32,588 nt of DNA from an uncultured Endozoicomonas sp. (GCA_900299555.1 OODV01000370.1:1-32588), one strand, 5' to 3'. Shown: positions 1 through 7,892, counted from the first letter of the stretch. The notes: a model not told the origin generated them from the sequence alone. Translations and numbers: made by a program.

Positions 1-2
1 AT

Positions 3-1376
3 GAGGATGACTCCCTGTGGGCGATGAAAATGGCGGGAGGCAGCAGTAGCAGCGGCCACTACCGCAGCAACTACAACAATATCCGCAAGAAACTATCCCC
101 TGCCGAGCAGAATCGTATCCTGAACAGCCCCGGCAGGCTGATCGACTTCTGGGACAGCATCGGCGCACGGTTTGAGGACTCCAACCGGCTGCACGTCTTT
201 GAACGGGTGAAGGAAGAAGGTGGTTCCACGGCGGAAGCCGCTTATCAGTCGCTGGATGTGATGAACTTTACCCGTAAGGGGCAGTGGGGCATTGTCCGGT
301 TCCTGACCCAATCCATCCAGTTCACCAACAGTTTGCTTCAGGGGGTTAACCGGATGTGGCGGGGCATGAAGCCCGGAGATGAACTGCACTGGAGCGCCTT
401 TTCCGGTGAGGTGCTGACACGGGGGCTGATGTACGGCTTTGCCTCCTGGCTGCTGGTGCGACTGTTTGAAGACGATGACCGTTACAAGGCACTCAGCACC
501 GACGAGAAAGTGGCTTACCACCACTTCTGGATCGGTGAGGGAGAAGACGGTCATTTCCGAATTCCCAAGCCGTTCGAAGTGGGGCATATCTTTGCCACCA
601 TCCCGGAGTTTCTGTGGCAGGGGATGATGGGCCATGAGGATGCCAAGTGGATCAAGGATTCCATGCTGACTCTGGGGATGTCGATGTTTAACCTGGAATC
701 CACACCCATACCTCAGTTCATAAAGCCGATCTGGGAAGTGGGCGAGAACCGCGATCGTTTCCGTGACCGGGATATAGTGCCCATAAGCTTGCAGCACCTG
801 AAGCCGGAGGCCCAGTACGATCCGTACACTAGCGAGACGCTAAAGGAACTGGTGCAGTACCTTCCCGAAGGCGCACCGGAGTGGATGCACTCCCCAAAAA
901 AGCTGGAGCACCTGCTGAAAGGCTATTTCAATTCATTCGCTACCGGTACGCTGGCGGTGACCGATGCGGTTACCCGACACCTGACTGGTGCCGGGGAAAA
1001 GCCGGCATGGAACAAACAGGACTACCCGGTAGTGGGTTCGTTCTTTGGGGATCGCATCAAAGGCAGCACCCGTTACACCAACGAGCTGTATGAGATGAAC
1101 AAGGAGGTAAATGCCATTGCTTCGTCCATCAAGCACTATCAGGAAACCGGGGAAAACCAGCGAGCTAAAGAGCTGGAACAGTCAGCCAGTGCCAGACTGA
1201 AAAACAAAGCCGGGCTCAACAAGGCCAGCCGGGAGATCAGCAAGCTGCGCAGGGAAGTCCGTAAAGTGATGGAAGACCGGATCATGGATCGTCATACCAA
1301 ACGGGAACGGCTCGACCGGCTGAACCAGCAGATTAACCAGGTGGCTGCTAATGCTGTGAAGCGTTACCAGAAATAA
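3..1376 (+). CDS. Large phage-type polyvalent protein, C-terminal part (LPD38-like), 5' partial
   Basis: The frame is open to the left edge of the window, so the ATG at 24 is probably internal and the gene starts upstream. The visible part is about 457 residues. The section with FEDSNRLHVFERV, then NFTRKGQWG and the QFTNSLLQGVNRMWRG stretch, resembles the domain found at the C-terminal end of giant phage polyproteins (LPD38 type). One hydrophobic helix (GLMYGFASWLLVRLF) follows, and the C-terminal 100 residues are charged and helical, likely coiled coil. Known relatives are injected virion proteins or cargo of prophages and integrative elements. Family recognition is from memory of the sequence pattern and the exact role is unknown. 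It marks the end of a prophage-like or integrated block. Confidence 0.6.
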   Translation, partial: EDDSLWAMKMAGGSSSSGHYRSNYNNIRKKLSPAEQNRILNSPGRLIDFWDSIGARFEDSNRLHVFERVKEEGGSTAEAAYQSLDVMNFTRKGQWGIVRFLTQSIQFTNSLLQGVNRMWRGMKPGDELHWSAFSGEVLTRGLMYGFASWLLVRLFEDDDRYKALSTDEKVAYHHFWIGEGEDGHFRIPKPFEVGHIFATIPEFLWQGMMGHEDAKWIKDSMLTLGMSMFNLESTPIPQFIKPIWEVGENRDRFRDRDIVPISLQHLKPEAQYDPYTSETLKELVQYLPEGAPEWMHSPKKLEHLLKGYFNSFATGTLAVTDAVTRHLTGAGEKPAWNKQDYPVVGSFFGDRIKGSTRYTNELYEMNKEVNAIASSIKHYQETGENQRAKELEQSASARLKNKAGLNKASREISKLRREVRKVMEDRIMDRHTKRERLDRLNQQINQVAANAVKRYQK

Positions 1377-1563
1377 AAAGCAGCAGCCGTTCCGGTAAAT
1401 CATCGGGAGGGCTATTACATGCCGCACAGAGTTGTGTGCTTTGGCCGTATTATTACAAAAGTTTTAAATAACCACGTAAGAAACAGGTAGCAAATACCTG
1501 CTTTCTCTCAAAGAGGAAAGGCATAAAATCCGCTTCCCAAAATAGAGATAGATTAAATTTACA

Positions 1564-2007
1564 ATGCGTAAACTTATCTTTTTACCACTTATTTCAGCAC
1601 TGGCAGTTTCTTCTTTCGCAGGAGCAGACTGGGACTCAAACGAAAATCTTGAGTTTAGGGCAGACATCAAAGGTGTATGTGGAATTGATGTCAAAGAGAA
1701 CGGTTCATTGTCCTTTCAGGGAGCTTCTGAAGGTAAAGCCGGTATTTTTGAAGTTCGGCATAACCAAAAATACGATGCCACAGTTACAATCACAACCCAT
1801 GATGTTTCGCCAAACTTGACAGCGGATAAAGTGCTCTACAGCGCAACAGCAAACGGGGCTAAATCATCAAACCTGAGTGATGAAATCACTATTCCGGTAG
1901 AGCGCAAAGATACCGTTGAAGTGCACGCACGTTATGATGATCTGCAAGACAACGTGCTTGCAGGTGAAGCAAAGGTTGTGACCGAAGTGACTATTCGCTG
2001 CTCCTAA
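1564..2007 (+). CDS. Small secreted two-cysteine beta-rich protein
   Basis: 147 residues with a clear signal peptide (hydrophobic LIFLPLISALAVSSFA, likely cut after AGA). The mature part is rich in alternating beta-type residues. It has one cysteine near its start (GVCGID) and one three residues from the end (TIRCS), a pattern seen in fimbrial-type and spore-coat-U-type domains closed by a disulfide. No family is firmly recognised. It is the first of three closely packed secreted-protein genes, with 9 bp to the next and an AAGGAG ribosome site serving that next gene. The codon and base make-up is more AT-rich than the phage-type gene upstream. A pilin-like or surface role is inference only. 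Confidence 0.7.
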   Translation: MRKLIFLPLISALAVSSFAGADWDSNENLEFRADIKGVCGIDVKENGSLSFQGASEGKAGIFEVRHNQKYDATVTITTHDVSPNLTADKVLYSATANGAKSSNLSDEITIPVERKDTVEVHARYDDLQDNVLAGEAKVVTEVTIRCS

Positions 2008-2016
2008 GGAGTTTTT

Positions 2017-2385
2017 ATGAGGCTTCTACTCGCTGCATTGGTAATGTTTTCGATACCGCTCACTGTTTTTGGGCATAGTCAGACTCCGTCAAGTTATGGT
2101 GGAAAAGACAACCTGATGGAGGCCATATCAGTACAGGATCAGAAAACGGTTATGTTCACTATAACCAACATTTCCAGAAATGCTGATCGCTACGATATTA
2201 CCGTTGATGGTAAGAAAGTGGATCAAACCCGGCTTTTATCGCCGGGTAGTCAGCAGCGGGTAGGTGTCGTCTTCGAAACGATCGAGTTTAACAAACCGAT
2301 TGTGTACGAAGTGTGTTCGGTGTCATCCGTTAAAGGTGGTGTAAGAACCAAAGTATGCTCAAGAGTCGGACTGGTAAGACTTTGA
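2017..2385 (+). CDS. Small secreted protein, unknown
   Basis: 122 residues; a strong AAGGAG site lies just before the ATG. The signal peptide is LLLAALVMFSIPLTVFG, with cleavage likely before HSQ. The mature domain of about 100 residues has beta-strand character, and two cysteines close to the C-terminus (YEVCSVSS and TKVCSRV). The stretch VMFTITNISRNADRYDITVDG looks like an immunoglobulin-like sandwich strand pair, similar in feel to PapD-type or DUF11-like folds, but I cannot assign it. Its stop overlaps the start of the next gene (TGATG at 2383-2387), showing translational coupling in one operon. Confidence 0.7.
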   Translation: MRLLLAALVMFSIPLTVFGHSQTPSSYGGKDNLMEAISVQDQKTVMFTITNISRNADRYDITVDGKKVDQTRLLSPGSQQRVGVVFETIEFNKPIVYEVCSVSSVKGGVRTKVCSRVGLVRL

Positions 2386-2750
2386 TGTTGAGATTTCTGT
2401 GTATTATGACTCTGGCCCTGTTGCCGAGTATTTCAGCGTTTGCAGATACCATCCGACTTGCAGATGGTACCTCCTGTTCATTTGATGCGGATGATAGCAA
2501 TACAGAACTTACCTTCGGCGCTGGAAGAGATAGCACCGACTACAGTCAACATGGCGATGATGCTTACAATTTAGAGAAATGGGATAGAAACGATGGGTTT
2601 GGCATATCTCTCACCTATCGTTTTGGAACTCCTGAAAGGCTGGACTGCAAGGCACTGTATGATATGGAGCTGGAGCGCAGGCGATTGGAGCTGGAACTCA
2701 TGAAGAAAAAGCTCGCAGTCATGGAGAAAGCGCAACAAATTGACTGGTAA
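2385..2750 (+). CDS. Small secreted protein with C-terminal coiled coil
   Basis: I start it at the ATG overlapping the previous stop (2385), giving 121 residues. An earlier in-frame ATG at 2355 would add ten residues inside the upstream gene and hide the signal peptide start. Signal peptide: LRFLCIMTLALLPSISAFA. The mature part has a short acidic, Asp-rich middle, a GISLTYRFG strand that looks like an outer-membrane or beta-strand end, and a charged helix (MELERRRLELELMKKKLAVMEK region, residues about 92-115) that should form a coiled coil. Third member of the 1564-2750 cassette. Function unknown; a cell-surface structure is possible. Confidence 0.65.
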   Translation: MLRFLCIMTLALLPSISAFADTIRLADGTSCSFDADDSNTELTFGAGRDSTDYSQHGDDAYNLEKWDRNDGFGISLTYRFGTPERLDCKALYDMELERRRLELELMKKKLAVMEKAQQIDW

Positions 2751-2768
2751 CTTAATCAATAACAGAGT

Positions 2769-2802
2769 CCAGGCAGGTTCAAAGTTATTAATCCTGCCTG
2801 TG
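2769..2802. terminator. Inverted repeat between convergent genes, possible bidirectional terminator
   Basis: Arms CAGGCAGG (2770-2777) and CCTGCCTG (2793-2800) are perfectly complementary around a 15-nt loop. It lies between the plus-strand secreted cassette, which ends at 2750, and the minus-strand symporter, which ends at 2866. There is no T-tract, so termination is a guess based on position and stem strength. Confidence 0.4.
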
Positions 2803-2865
2803 GGGGCTGATAGCCTCAATTGATAAGGCCAGATAGATCAGCACCCTGATATTTCCTGTATTACC

Positions 2866-4317
2866 TTAAGACAACGCTTCACCGGGCTGGTGGATGACTT
2901 TGTTTGCCGTTCTGAAACGTGCCTGCTGACCGTACACCAATGTGTTAATGAGTAGTGAACACATCATGGTTGCTACGAGAGTAATGCACATCAGGTGGAT
3001 GTAATGCAGTGGTGTCCAGGCGAAAGTAAAGATGGCATAGAGGCCTGAGCCCATCAGCATGCTGATCAGGATCGCTCGTGGCTTTACCTGATCAAACAGA
3101 ATGGCCACCAGGAAGGCTGCCAGCACCGGCATGCTGTACAGGCCATTGAGCTGCTGCAGCAGGGCAATGATGGATTTGGCATTTTGCAGCACCGGTACCA
3201 GTGCAACACCAATGATGGCAAAGACAATGGATACCCGCATACTCAGGGATTTTACACAGGCCTTGTCATTGACATAATTCTGGTGAATGTCGCAGACATA
3301 GAGTGCAGCGGCTGAGTTCAGGGTACTGTTGAAGGTACTGAGTACAGCGCCCGCCATCACGGCGGCAAACGCCCCGGACAGCCAGGACGGAAGGATGTCG
3401 CCTACCAGTCGGCCATAGGCCACATCACCCACAGGGCCATAGAGCTTATAGGCGATCATGCCTGGCAGCACCACAACCAACGGAATCAACAGTTTCATCA
3501 CGACGGCAGCGTAAATACCTTTCTGCGCTTCTTTGACGCTCTTGGCCGCCAGCGCCCGCTGGGTAATCACCATATTGGTGCCCCAGTAGAAGATTTGGAT
3601 AAAGATCATACCGGTAAACAGTGTATGCCAGGGAATATCCGAGTCATTACCACCGACCAGGGTCATTCGTTCTACCGGAATACCACTGAGATCAAAATCA
3701 ATTGCATAAAGCGCCAGTATGGTCACCAGCAATCCCATGATCAGCAGGCCAAAGCCGTTGAAGGTATCGGAGATAGCGATGGCACGCAGACCGCCAAAAA
3801 TTGCATAGATTGAGCCCACCACGGCGAACAGGATGGCAATGGTCATGATTGACAGGTCCAGCCCGAACATGGATTTCATGAACAGTGAGCCGGTATACAG
3901 AACCGTCGGCAGCAGAATGAAGAGATATCCCAGCAGGAATAGCACGGATACCGTTGCCCGTAACGCTTTGTCGTGATAACGCTTTTCCAGTAGTTCAGTT
4001 GTGGTCGTACAATCGTACTGGTAGTAAAGCGGAATAAGCCATTTGGCAAGAATGATCAGGCCGACAGCCGCCGCAATCTCCCACCAGGCGACCAGCAGTG
4101 TCTGGGCACCATTCATACCGACAATCTGTTCAGTACTGATATTGGTCAGCATAATGGAACCGGCCACATAGACCCAGGTCAGGTTTCCCCCCGCCAGAAA
4201 GTAGTCTTTGTTGGAATCCGTACTGCGTTTCTGCTGACGACACTTCAGATAGGTAAACAGACCAACGGCAGCGGTCAGAAATATAAACACGCCGAGCTGG
4301 ATGAAATTAACAGACAT
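2866..4317 (-). CDS. yidK: Sodium:solute symporter, SSS family, YidK-like
   Basis: 483 residues from the ATG at 4317; the frame also opens at a TTG at 4332, which is less likely. About thirteen to fourteen hydrophobic helices fill the protein. Family marks of the SSS/SLC5 group are visible: DYFLAGGNL near the N-terminus, MLTNISTEQIVGMNG in helix 2, GGLRAIAISDTFNG in the middle, FYWGTNMVITQRALAAKS, and STFNSTLNSAAALY later. These match Escherichia coli YidK closely from memory, which is a putative sodium-coupled sugar-type cotransporter of unproven substrate. The gene stands alone, in an inner-membrane uptake role. No obvious regulator lies next to it. A strong Shine-Dalgarno is not seen before the chosen start. 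Confidence 0.88.
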   Translation of the reverse strand: MSVNFIQLGVFIFLTAAVGLFTYLKCRQQKRSTDSNKDYFLAGGNLTWVYVAGSIMLTNISTEQIVGMNGAQTLLVAWWEIAAAVGLIILAKWLIPLYYQYDCTTTTELLEKRYHDKALRATVSVLFLLGYLFILLPTVLYTGSLFMKSMFGLDLSIMTIAILFAVVGSIYAIFGGLRAIAISDTFNGFGLLIMGLLVTILALYAIDFDLSGIPVERMTLVGGNDSDIPWHTLFTGMIFIQIFYWGTNMVITQRALAAKSVKEAQKGIYAAVVMKLLIPLVVVLPGMIAYKLYGPVGDVAYGRLVGDILPSWLSGAFAAVMAGAVLSTFNSTLNSAAALYVCDIHQNYVNDKACVKSLSMRVSIVFAIIGVALVPVLQNAKSIIALLQQLNGLYSMPVLAAFLVAILFDQVKPRAILISMLMGSGLYAIFTFAWTPLHYIHLMCITLVATMMCSLLINTLVYGQQARFRTANKVIHQPGEALS

Positions 4318-4439
4318 AAAGGCAACATCCAAAGTGAGGGACTGGACAAATCGGGCGCGAACAATGATTGATTTTGTGAAAATCCGGTATGATTCAGGTC
4401 AATGATTAGTTGGTTTTGTGTAATTCTTGTTCAGCAAAG

Positions 4440-4786
4440 AAACGGCTCCACATACGCTTCGTGGACAGGTATTCGCCATCGACTGGTGGGGCAAACCGGT
4501 TGTCAGAAGCCGCCAACCGGTCTTTACATGCCAGTGTGAGTGTTACCTCGGTCTTGAGGTAATCAGTGCAGAAATCCCCCAATGAATAAGGAAGGAGTAG
4601 CAGTCATATACACGTTTTTTTAGGGACTACTACCAATTCCGGAGGAGTGCTGTTTTCAATAGGATACAACTGTCCTCACGGATGAGGCGCTGTTCCAAGT
4701 GAACGCTGTTCCATGACACAGTTCACACACTGTGAATTTTGCAGAGAGAATCTTATCTCACGGGCGTTTAGGGCCCGTTTTTTTTT
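4440..4786 (+). ncRNA. Candidate structured non-coding transcript ending in a terminator
   Basis: The 459-bp stretch 4333-4791 has no convincing gene. It holds a run of inverted repeats read on the plus strand: ACCGGTT/AACCGGT around 4496-4521, TTACCTC/GAGGTAA (4543-4549 with 4556-4562, loop 6), CTCA/TGAG near 4676, and TTCACA/TGTGAA around 4723-4737. The block ends in an intrinsic terminator at 4760-4786. CGCTGTTCCA occurs twice near 4690-4715. The minus strand of its left edge must also hold the promoter of the symporter gene. Whether a transcript exists is inference; I recognise no known RNA family. Confidence 0.3.
4760..4786 (+). terminator. Intrinsic terminator, plus strand
   Basis: Stem ACGGGC (4760-4765) pairs with GCCCGT (4773-4778) around a 7-nt loop, followed by an uninterrupted run of nine T (4778-4786). 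The T-run is on the plus strand, so it ends a plus-strand transcript. Yet no plus-strand gene lies upstream before 2750, which is why a non-coding RNA is suspected. Confidence 0.65.
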
Positions 4787-4791
4787 GCCCC

Positions 4792-5379
4792 TTATTTGGG
4801 GGTGACAGTAACGGTCACAATATCTGAATAAACGCCACTGGGAGCACTGCCTACGTCATCATTCAGGTGAATTCTGAATCGGGCATTCGTCTGGCCACCA
4901 CAAAGCGTATCTATATGCGAATTACCAGTCCCGGTTTCTGCATCTCCCGGTTTCAGTGGGAGCCAGTTATTTCCTGATATGTCGGGTGAAAAGCCCAGTT
5001 TATATTGCAGTCGGTTATTATTCCCATTGACCAGGTTAAACTCATTTTCATTATCAATGTGTAGCCCACTCGCCTGAAGCAGGTACTCGCTGCCATCAGA
5101 GACATAAACACAAAATGGTAGAAGGTATGCATTGTTTTCAGAATTATGGGAGGCATCCAATGGTACCGGTTTTAGATTGCTGATTCTGATCTTACGGTTA
5201 TCCTTTTCCCGGAAGCAGATTTCGAGAGTATCCCAGAACTTAGTTCCTTCACTATCAAGTCCTATCAGATATAGGCAGCCACGATTTTTATCCACCAGTT
5301 GCTTATGGATATCCAGTCGAAGGGTGGCAGTCTGCCAATAGGCGCTTTGGTTAAAATTAATCTGTTCTGCCCTGCCCAT
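4792..5379 (-). CDS. C-terminal half of a frameshifted secreted beta-rich (fimbrial/SCPU-like) protein
   Basis: 195 codons from an ATG that is probably not a true start. The end of the frame (SGVYSDIVTVTVTPK) is typical of spore-coat-U and fimbrial tip-type domains exported by chaperone-usher systems. Cysteines at RGCLY, LEICF, PFCVY and DTLCGG fit disulfide-closed sandwich domains. The frame overlaps by 115 bp the 3' end of the open frame 5265-5807, which carries the signal peptide. Together they would make one protein of roughly 335 residues if one base is missing near 5350-5380. So this is most likely the second half of a broken gene or a sequence error. Confidence is high for coding, low for independent translation. 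Confidence 0.55.
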   Translation of the reverse strand: MGRAEQINFNQSAYWQTATLRLDIHKQLVDKNRGCLYLIGLDSEGTKFWDTLEICFREKDNRKIRISNLKPVPLDASHNSENNAYLLPFCVYVSDGSEYLLQASGLHIDNENEFNLVNGNNNRLQYKLGFSPDISGNNWLPLKPGDAETGTGNSHIDTLCGGQTNARFRIHLNDDVGSAPSGVYSDIVTVTVTPK

Positions 5380-5807
5380 GACTGGCCTTGCCTTGGAATA
5401 ACCAGGGACTTTTCCTTGTATGTCACTTCCTTCAGGTCACTATTGAGCCAGTTGTCTTGTATGAGTATGGGGGGGATGTCGCTTCCAGTGGTAGCATTGT
5501 CCGGAGTAATGTGCGTAGACGAGAGTCCAAAACTGTAGTTCTGGCCTTTCCCAACAGTGCATTCAGTCTCAGGAGACTGACAAACAGAGTTAAATTGAAC
5601 CGTTATTTCGTTGGGGGTAATTGGTTGGCTGGTATCAACATCAATAAACTCTACGCTTTTATTGAAATAAAATGCTGCATATACAGGGCCGGTCTGCGGC
5701 AAAATCACTGAGATGAATAAAAAAGCACGTATAGCTGCCATGCCTCGTTCCAAGGGGGGATTATGGGAGCGAGCTATACTGCGTCCAACAGATAATAACT
5801 TAATCAT
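5265..5807 (-). CDS. N-terminal half of the frameshifted secreted protein (signal peptide part)
   Basis: 180 codons from the ATG at 5807; a second possible start at 5741 (MAAIRAFLF) puts the signal peptide first, cleaving after GPVYA. The mature part contains a cysteine pair (SVCQSPETEC) and beta-rich sequence up to about SLVIPRQGQSWAGQ. After that the frame reads through unlike sequence (KAPIGRLPPFDW), while the good coding signal moves to the overlapping frame 4792-5379, one base back. That pattern says a single-base deletion. A translational slip cannot be excluded. It follows a gene remnant (5813-5986) by a few bases, as in an operon. Confidence 0.55.
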   Translation of the reverse strand: MIKLLSVGRSIARSHNPPLERGMAAIRAFLFISVILPQTGPVYAAFYFNKSVEFIDVDTSQPITPNEITVQFNSVCQSPETECTVGKGQNYSFGLSSTHITPDNATTGSDIPPILIQDNWLNSDLKEVTYKEKSLVIPRQGQSWAGQNRLILTKAPIGRLPPFDWISISNWWIKIVAAYI

Positions 5808-5812
5808 CCATC

Positions 5813-5986
5813 CTATCCTGCTTTATTGACCGCCAGTTGGTCCTTTAGCACCGGCATATTGCGCATGAATACACCAATAATGCCCATCTGACAGAGATAA
5901 TCACTGTCTAACGCTCTTGCGTGAATCCGGCAGAATGTGGCGTTGACCCGCTTCACGTCAAGGTTAAAGACATTTGAATGGGTTTC
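5813..5986 (-). pseudogene. Gene remnant, C-terminal coding fragment
   Basis: A minus-strand open frame of 57 codons plus a TAG at 5813-5815 ends just before the ATG at 5807. It reads like real protein (for example NLDVKRVNATFCRI and ALDSDYLCQMGIIGVF), with the two stops TAG TAG directly upstream and no start codon. Its close spacing to the following gene suggests it was the upstream member of the same operon and has lost its 5' part. I do not recognise the family. Confidence 0.4.
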
Positions 5987-5989
5987 CTA

Positions 5990-6593
5990 CTAGAACATTC
6001 CGATATATCAGGCTGTGCTGGAGAGGAAGGTTAATGTTGATTGCCCTGGTGAGGGTAATTCGAATTTGGCAATGGCGGGGCATGTGTGATTTTTCAACGA
6101 TATGAAGAGTTGTAGAGAATGCAAAATCCTCTACTTAACGCCGCAGAGAGTTTCTGTTCTGGGAAAGAAAAAAAAAGCTGACAACTATCTGGGGGACAGG
6201 AATTAGCAGAAACTTTGAGACTGACGGCATTTTCGTAGTGCAGGCGTTTTAGGTCTATCCGTATTTGTACATTGCGGAAAGTCGCATCCCGTTTAATTTT
6301 GTGCGTTCTGTCACGTTTTGATTCAGGTCAGGTTGATTCGACATAAATCACTAACCCCTTGCATCTTATTGGGAAACGCGATTAATTACGTTGTCTGTAC
6401 GCATACTTCGGGTATCCCTTCCGGAGATACCCCATTTTTTTCCAAATTCCGTTCAGGTCTGCGGTTGGCCTGAATAGCTGTAATCATGAGGCTTGAGTTG
6501 TATGGTCACTGGCTGTGCCCGTTCGATGCTCATTCGTGCTGATTCCTGTGACGATTTATTCATTTCTCGATTGCTTTAGAGGCGGGTTAACCG
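5990..6593. other. Gene-poor stretch
   Basis: About 600 bp with stops in all frames. It holds an A9 run near 6170, a possible promoter region for the gene at 6594, a plus-strand terminator (6410-6441) and, at 6346-6363, a short sequence matching 18 bases of the CRISPR repeat with a three-base gap. No gene is supported here. Confidence 0.5.
6410..6441 (+). terminator. Intrinsic terminator, plus strand
   Basis: GGGTATC (6410-6416) pairs with GATACCC (6426-6432) around a 9-nt loop, followed by an A and a run of seven T. As at 4760, no plus-strand gene lies immediately upstream. It may end a small RNA from the 6240-6410 region, or insulate the gene at 6594. Confidence 0.6.
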
Positions 6594-7184
6594 ATGCGTG
6601 GTTCCGACGATTTCTGGCAGGCGTGGATTGAACAGGTTGAGCTGCCTGCATGGCAGGCTGGCAGAAGCTGTTCGAGCAGTGACATTTTTAACCGGATTCA
6701 GCTTGCGTCTGCGGAAGAGCGATATCTGCTATCGAGTGATCATTTGCACGAGGTGATGGCCATTATTCACTGGGAAGCCGCGACAGATGCGCGTGACCGG
6801 GTGGATATGGAGCTGTTCGGTTTTCTTTACTTTCATGATGATGCAACGCTGTCTGCCAATGACCGGCAGGATCGGCTGTTGCACGCTATTGAGCACTGGG
6901 GAAGCATCAACCGCAGCACCCTGAATCCATTTGTGGTCTGGCAGGCGTATTTGAAAACCCTCACCCGGTTGGCCTTATGGACCGATTGTCGTACTGAAAC
7001 CGAGCGAGACGAAGGGTGTTATGAAAAGAGTAACCATGGGCAGAAAAGAGCGGATGTTATCGGGCCGGATGGACAGCAATCTATACGGCTACCTGTCGAT
7101 GCTGGACAACCCGGAGTTATCGGACACGGAGCGCCAGTCTCGAATTCGCAGTGGGGTGCAGCGGTGGAACCAGCAAATGTCTGA
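6594..7184 (+). CDS. Unknown cytoplasmic protein with a repeated helical domain (copy 1)
   Basis: 196 codons, no signal peptide and no membrane segment, rich in Trp and acidic residues. Residues about 78-130 (DMELFGFLYF, LSANDRQDRL, AIEHWGS) align with the next reading frame (DSNLYGYLSM, LSDTERQSRI, GVQRWNQ), so the two share a domain. After about residue 140 the frame runs across the other gene in a different phase and looks like non-coding read-through. The true C-terminus may therefore have been lost or shifted into the 7021 frame. Base use matches the neighbourhood. Function unknown. The start follows a GAGGCGGG-like site seven bases upstream. Confidence 0.5.
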   Translation: MRGSDDFWQAWIEQVELPAWQAGRSCSSSDIFNRIQLASAEERYLLSSDHLHEVMAIIHWEAATDARDRVDMELFGFLYFHDDATLSANDRQDRLLHAIEHWGSINRSTLNPFVVWQAYLKTLTRLALWTDCRTETERDEGCYEKSNHGQKRADVIGPDGQQSIRLPVDAGQPGVIGHGAPVSNSQWGAAVEPANV

Positions 7185-7248
7185 GGGGCGGGATCCTATT
7201 GAAACCTGCCGGGAATATTATCAGCAGAAAAGCCAGGCTCTCCCGTAA
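7021..7248 (+). CDS. Unknown small protein with the same helical domain (copy 2)
   Basis: 75 residues; GAAGG lies seven bases before the ATG. Residues 17-55 are homologous to the middle of the gene at 6594: D-x-x-L-Y/F-G-Y/F-L, then a gap, then L-S-x-x-E/D-R-Q-x-R-I/L and a Trp. The frame is open for ten more codons upstream of the ATG, so it could equally be the second domain of one larger protein joined to the 6594 frame by a frameshift. No family recognised; helical, cytoplasmic. Confidence 0.5.
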   Translation: MKRVTMGRKERMLSGRMDSNLYGYLSMLDNPELSDTERQSRIRSGVQRWNQQMSEGRDPIETCREYYQQKSQALP

Positions 7249-7505
7249 AATAGGCGTCTCTCTGTCAATATATCATCACCGATGGCTAAGGCGGAGATGT
7301 TCTGTGGTGGAGTGCTGGCGGTGGTGCGATGAATGGCCTGTTTACCTGACGGGGCTTGTTATTCCATACCGCCTTAAGCTGCACATTGTCTGAGAGGTTA
7401 CACTGAGGATTAGGGATCGATTTGCTGTATTAGATGAGATAGCTGTACGTTATAATTGAATTCGATGATCAGGAACTGGCTTTCATAAGGTAATACAGGT
7501 GTATC

Positions 7506-7697
7506 ATGATTGATCTTGATATTGAAACTCCCTCCAAAAAACAGCAGTGCAAACAACTGATGCTGGACATCTTCGGACCAAAATGCGCCGCCCGGGTCGA
7601 TGAGATGACCGAGGCGGAGTGCGTGGATAAGTGCAAGGAGAAGGTTCGGTCGTTACTGGGTGATCATGCGGTCAGGCGGTTTGAATGCCTCAGTTAA
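7506..7697 (+). CDS. Small unknown protein beside the CRISPR array
   Basis: 63 residues: acidic start, then a Cys-containing helical pattern (KQQCKQLML, GPKCAAR, EAECVDKCKEK, RRFECLS), five cysteines in total. AGG lies 12-15 bases before the ATG. A metal-binding or redox role could follow from the cysteines, but no known motif is complete. It is preceded by a 257-bp gap without a gene and followed by about 160 bp before the repeat element and array. Confidence that it is translated is moderate. Confidence 0.45.
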   Translation: MIDLDIETPSKKQQCKQLMLDIFGPKCAARVDEMTEAECVDKCKEKVRSLLGDHAVRRFECLS

Positions 7698-7853
7698 TCA
7701 GGCTGGAATTGTTGTTTTCTGACCAGGCGTTGGTGTTCTGACAGCCACGCCACTCCTTAATATTGGTAGAGAATGACCCGTCATACACCGATTATCGATA
7801 AAGAGGGTGCTGGGTTTCTTCCTGCTGAGTGTCAGAGTGTTTTTGAGTTGAGG

Positions 7854-7886
7854 TATGCATTCCCACGCCGAGCGCGGGAACGAGGT
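7854..7886. repeat. REP-like palindrome, family C (copy 1)
   Basis: GCATTCCCACGC then GCGCGGGAACGAG forms an imperfect hairpin. The same unit occurs at 15061-15093 (inverted) and 15178-15214. It lies a few bases from the leader-distal end of the CRISPR array. Confidence 0.7.
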
Positions 7887-7892
7887 GATGAA

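Noticed and set aside
93-797. Long minus-strand open frame opposite the phage-type gene
   Set aside because: Composition is that of an antisense shadow of a GC-rich gene, with no domain sense. The plus-strand frame has family features.
6346-6363. Orphan CRISPR-repeat-like sequence (AATCACTAACCCC then TTGCA) 1.5 kb from the array, a possible regulatory crRNA or mini-CRISPR
   Set aside because: It matches one arm and the loop but lacks the other stem arm (CCCTG side), so it could not form the hairpin needed for Csf5 processing. A 13-base match can be chance.
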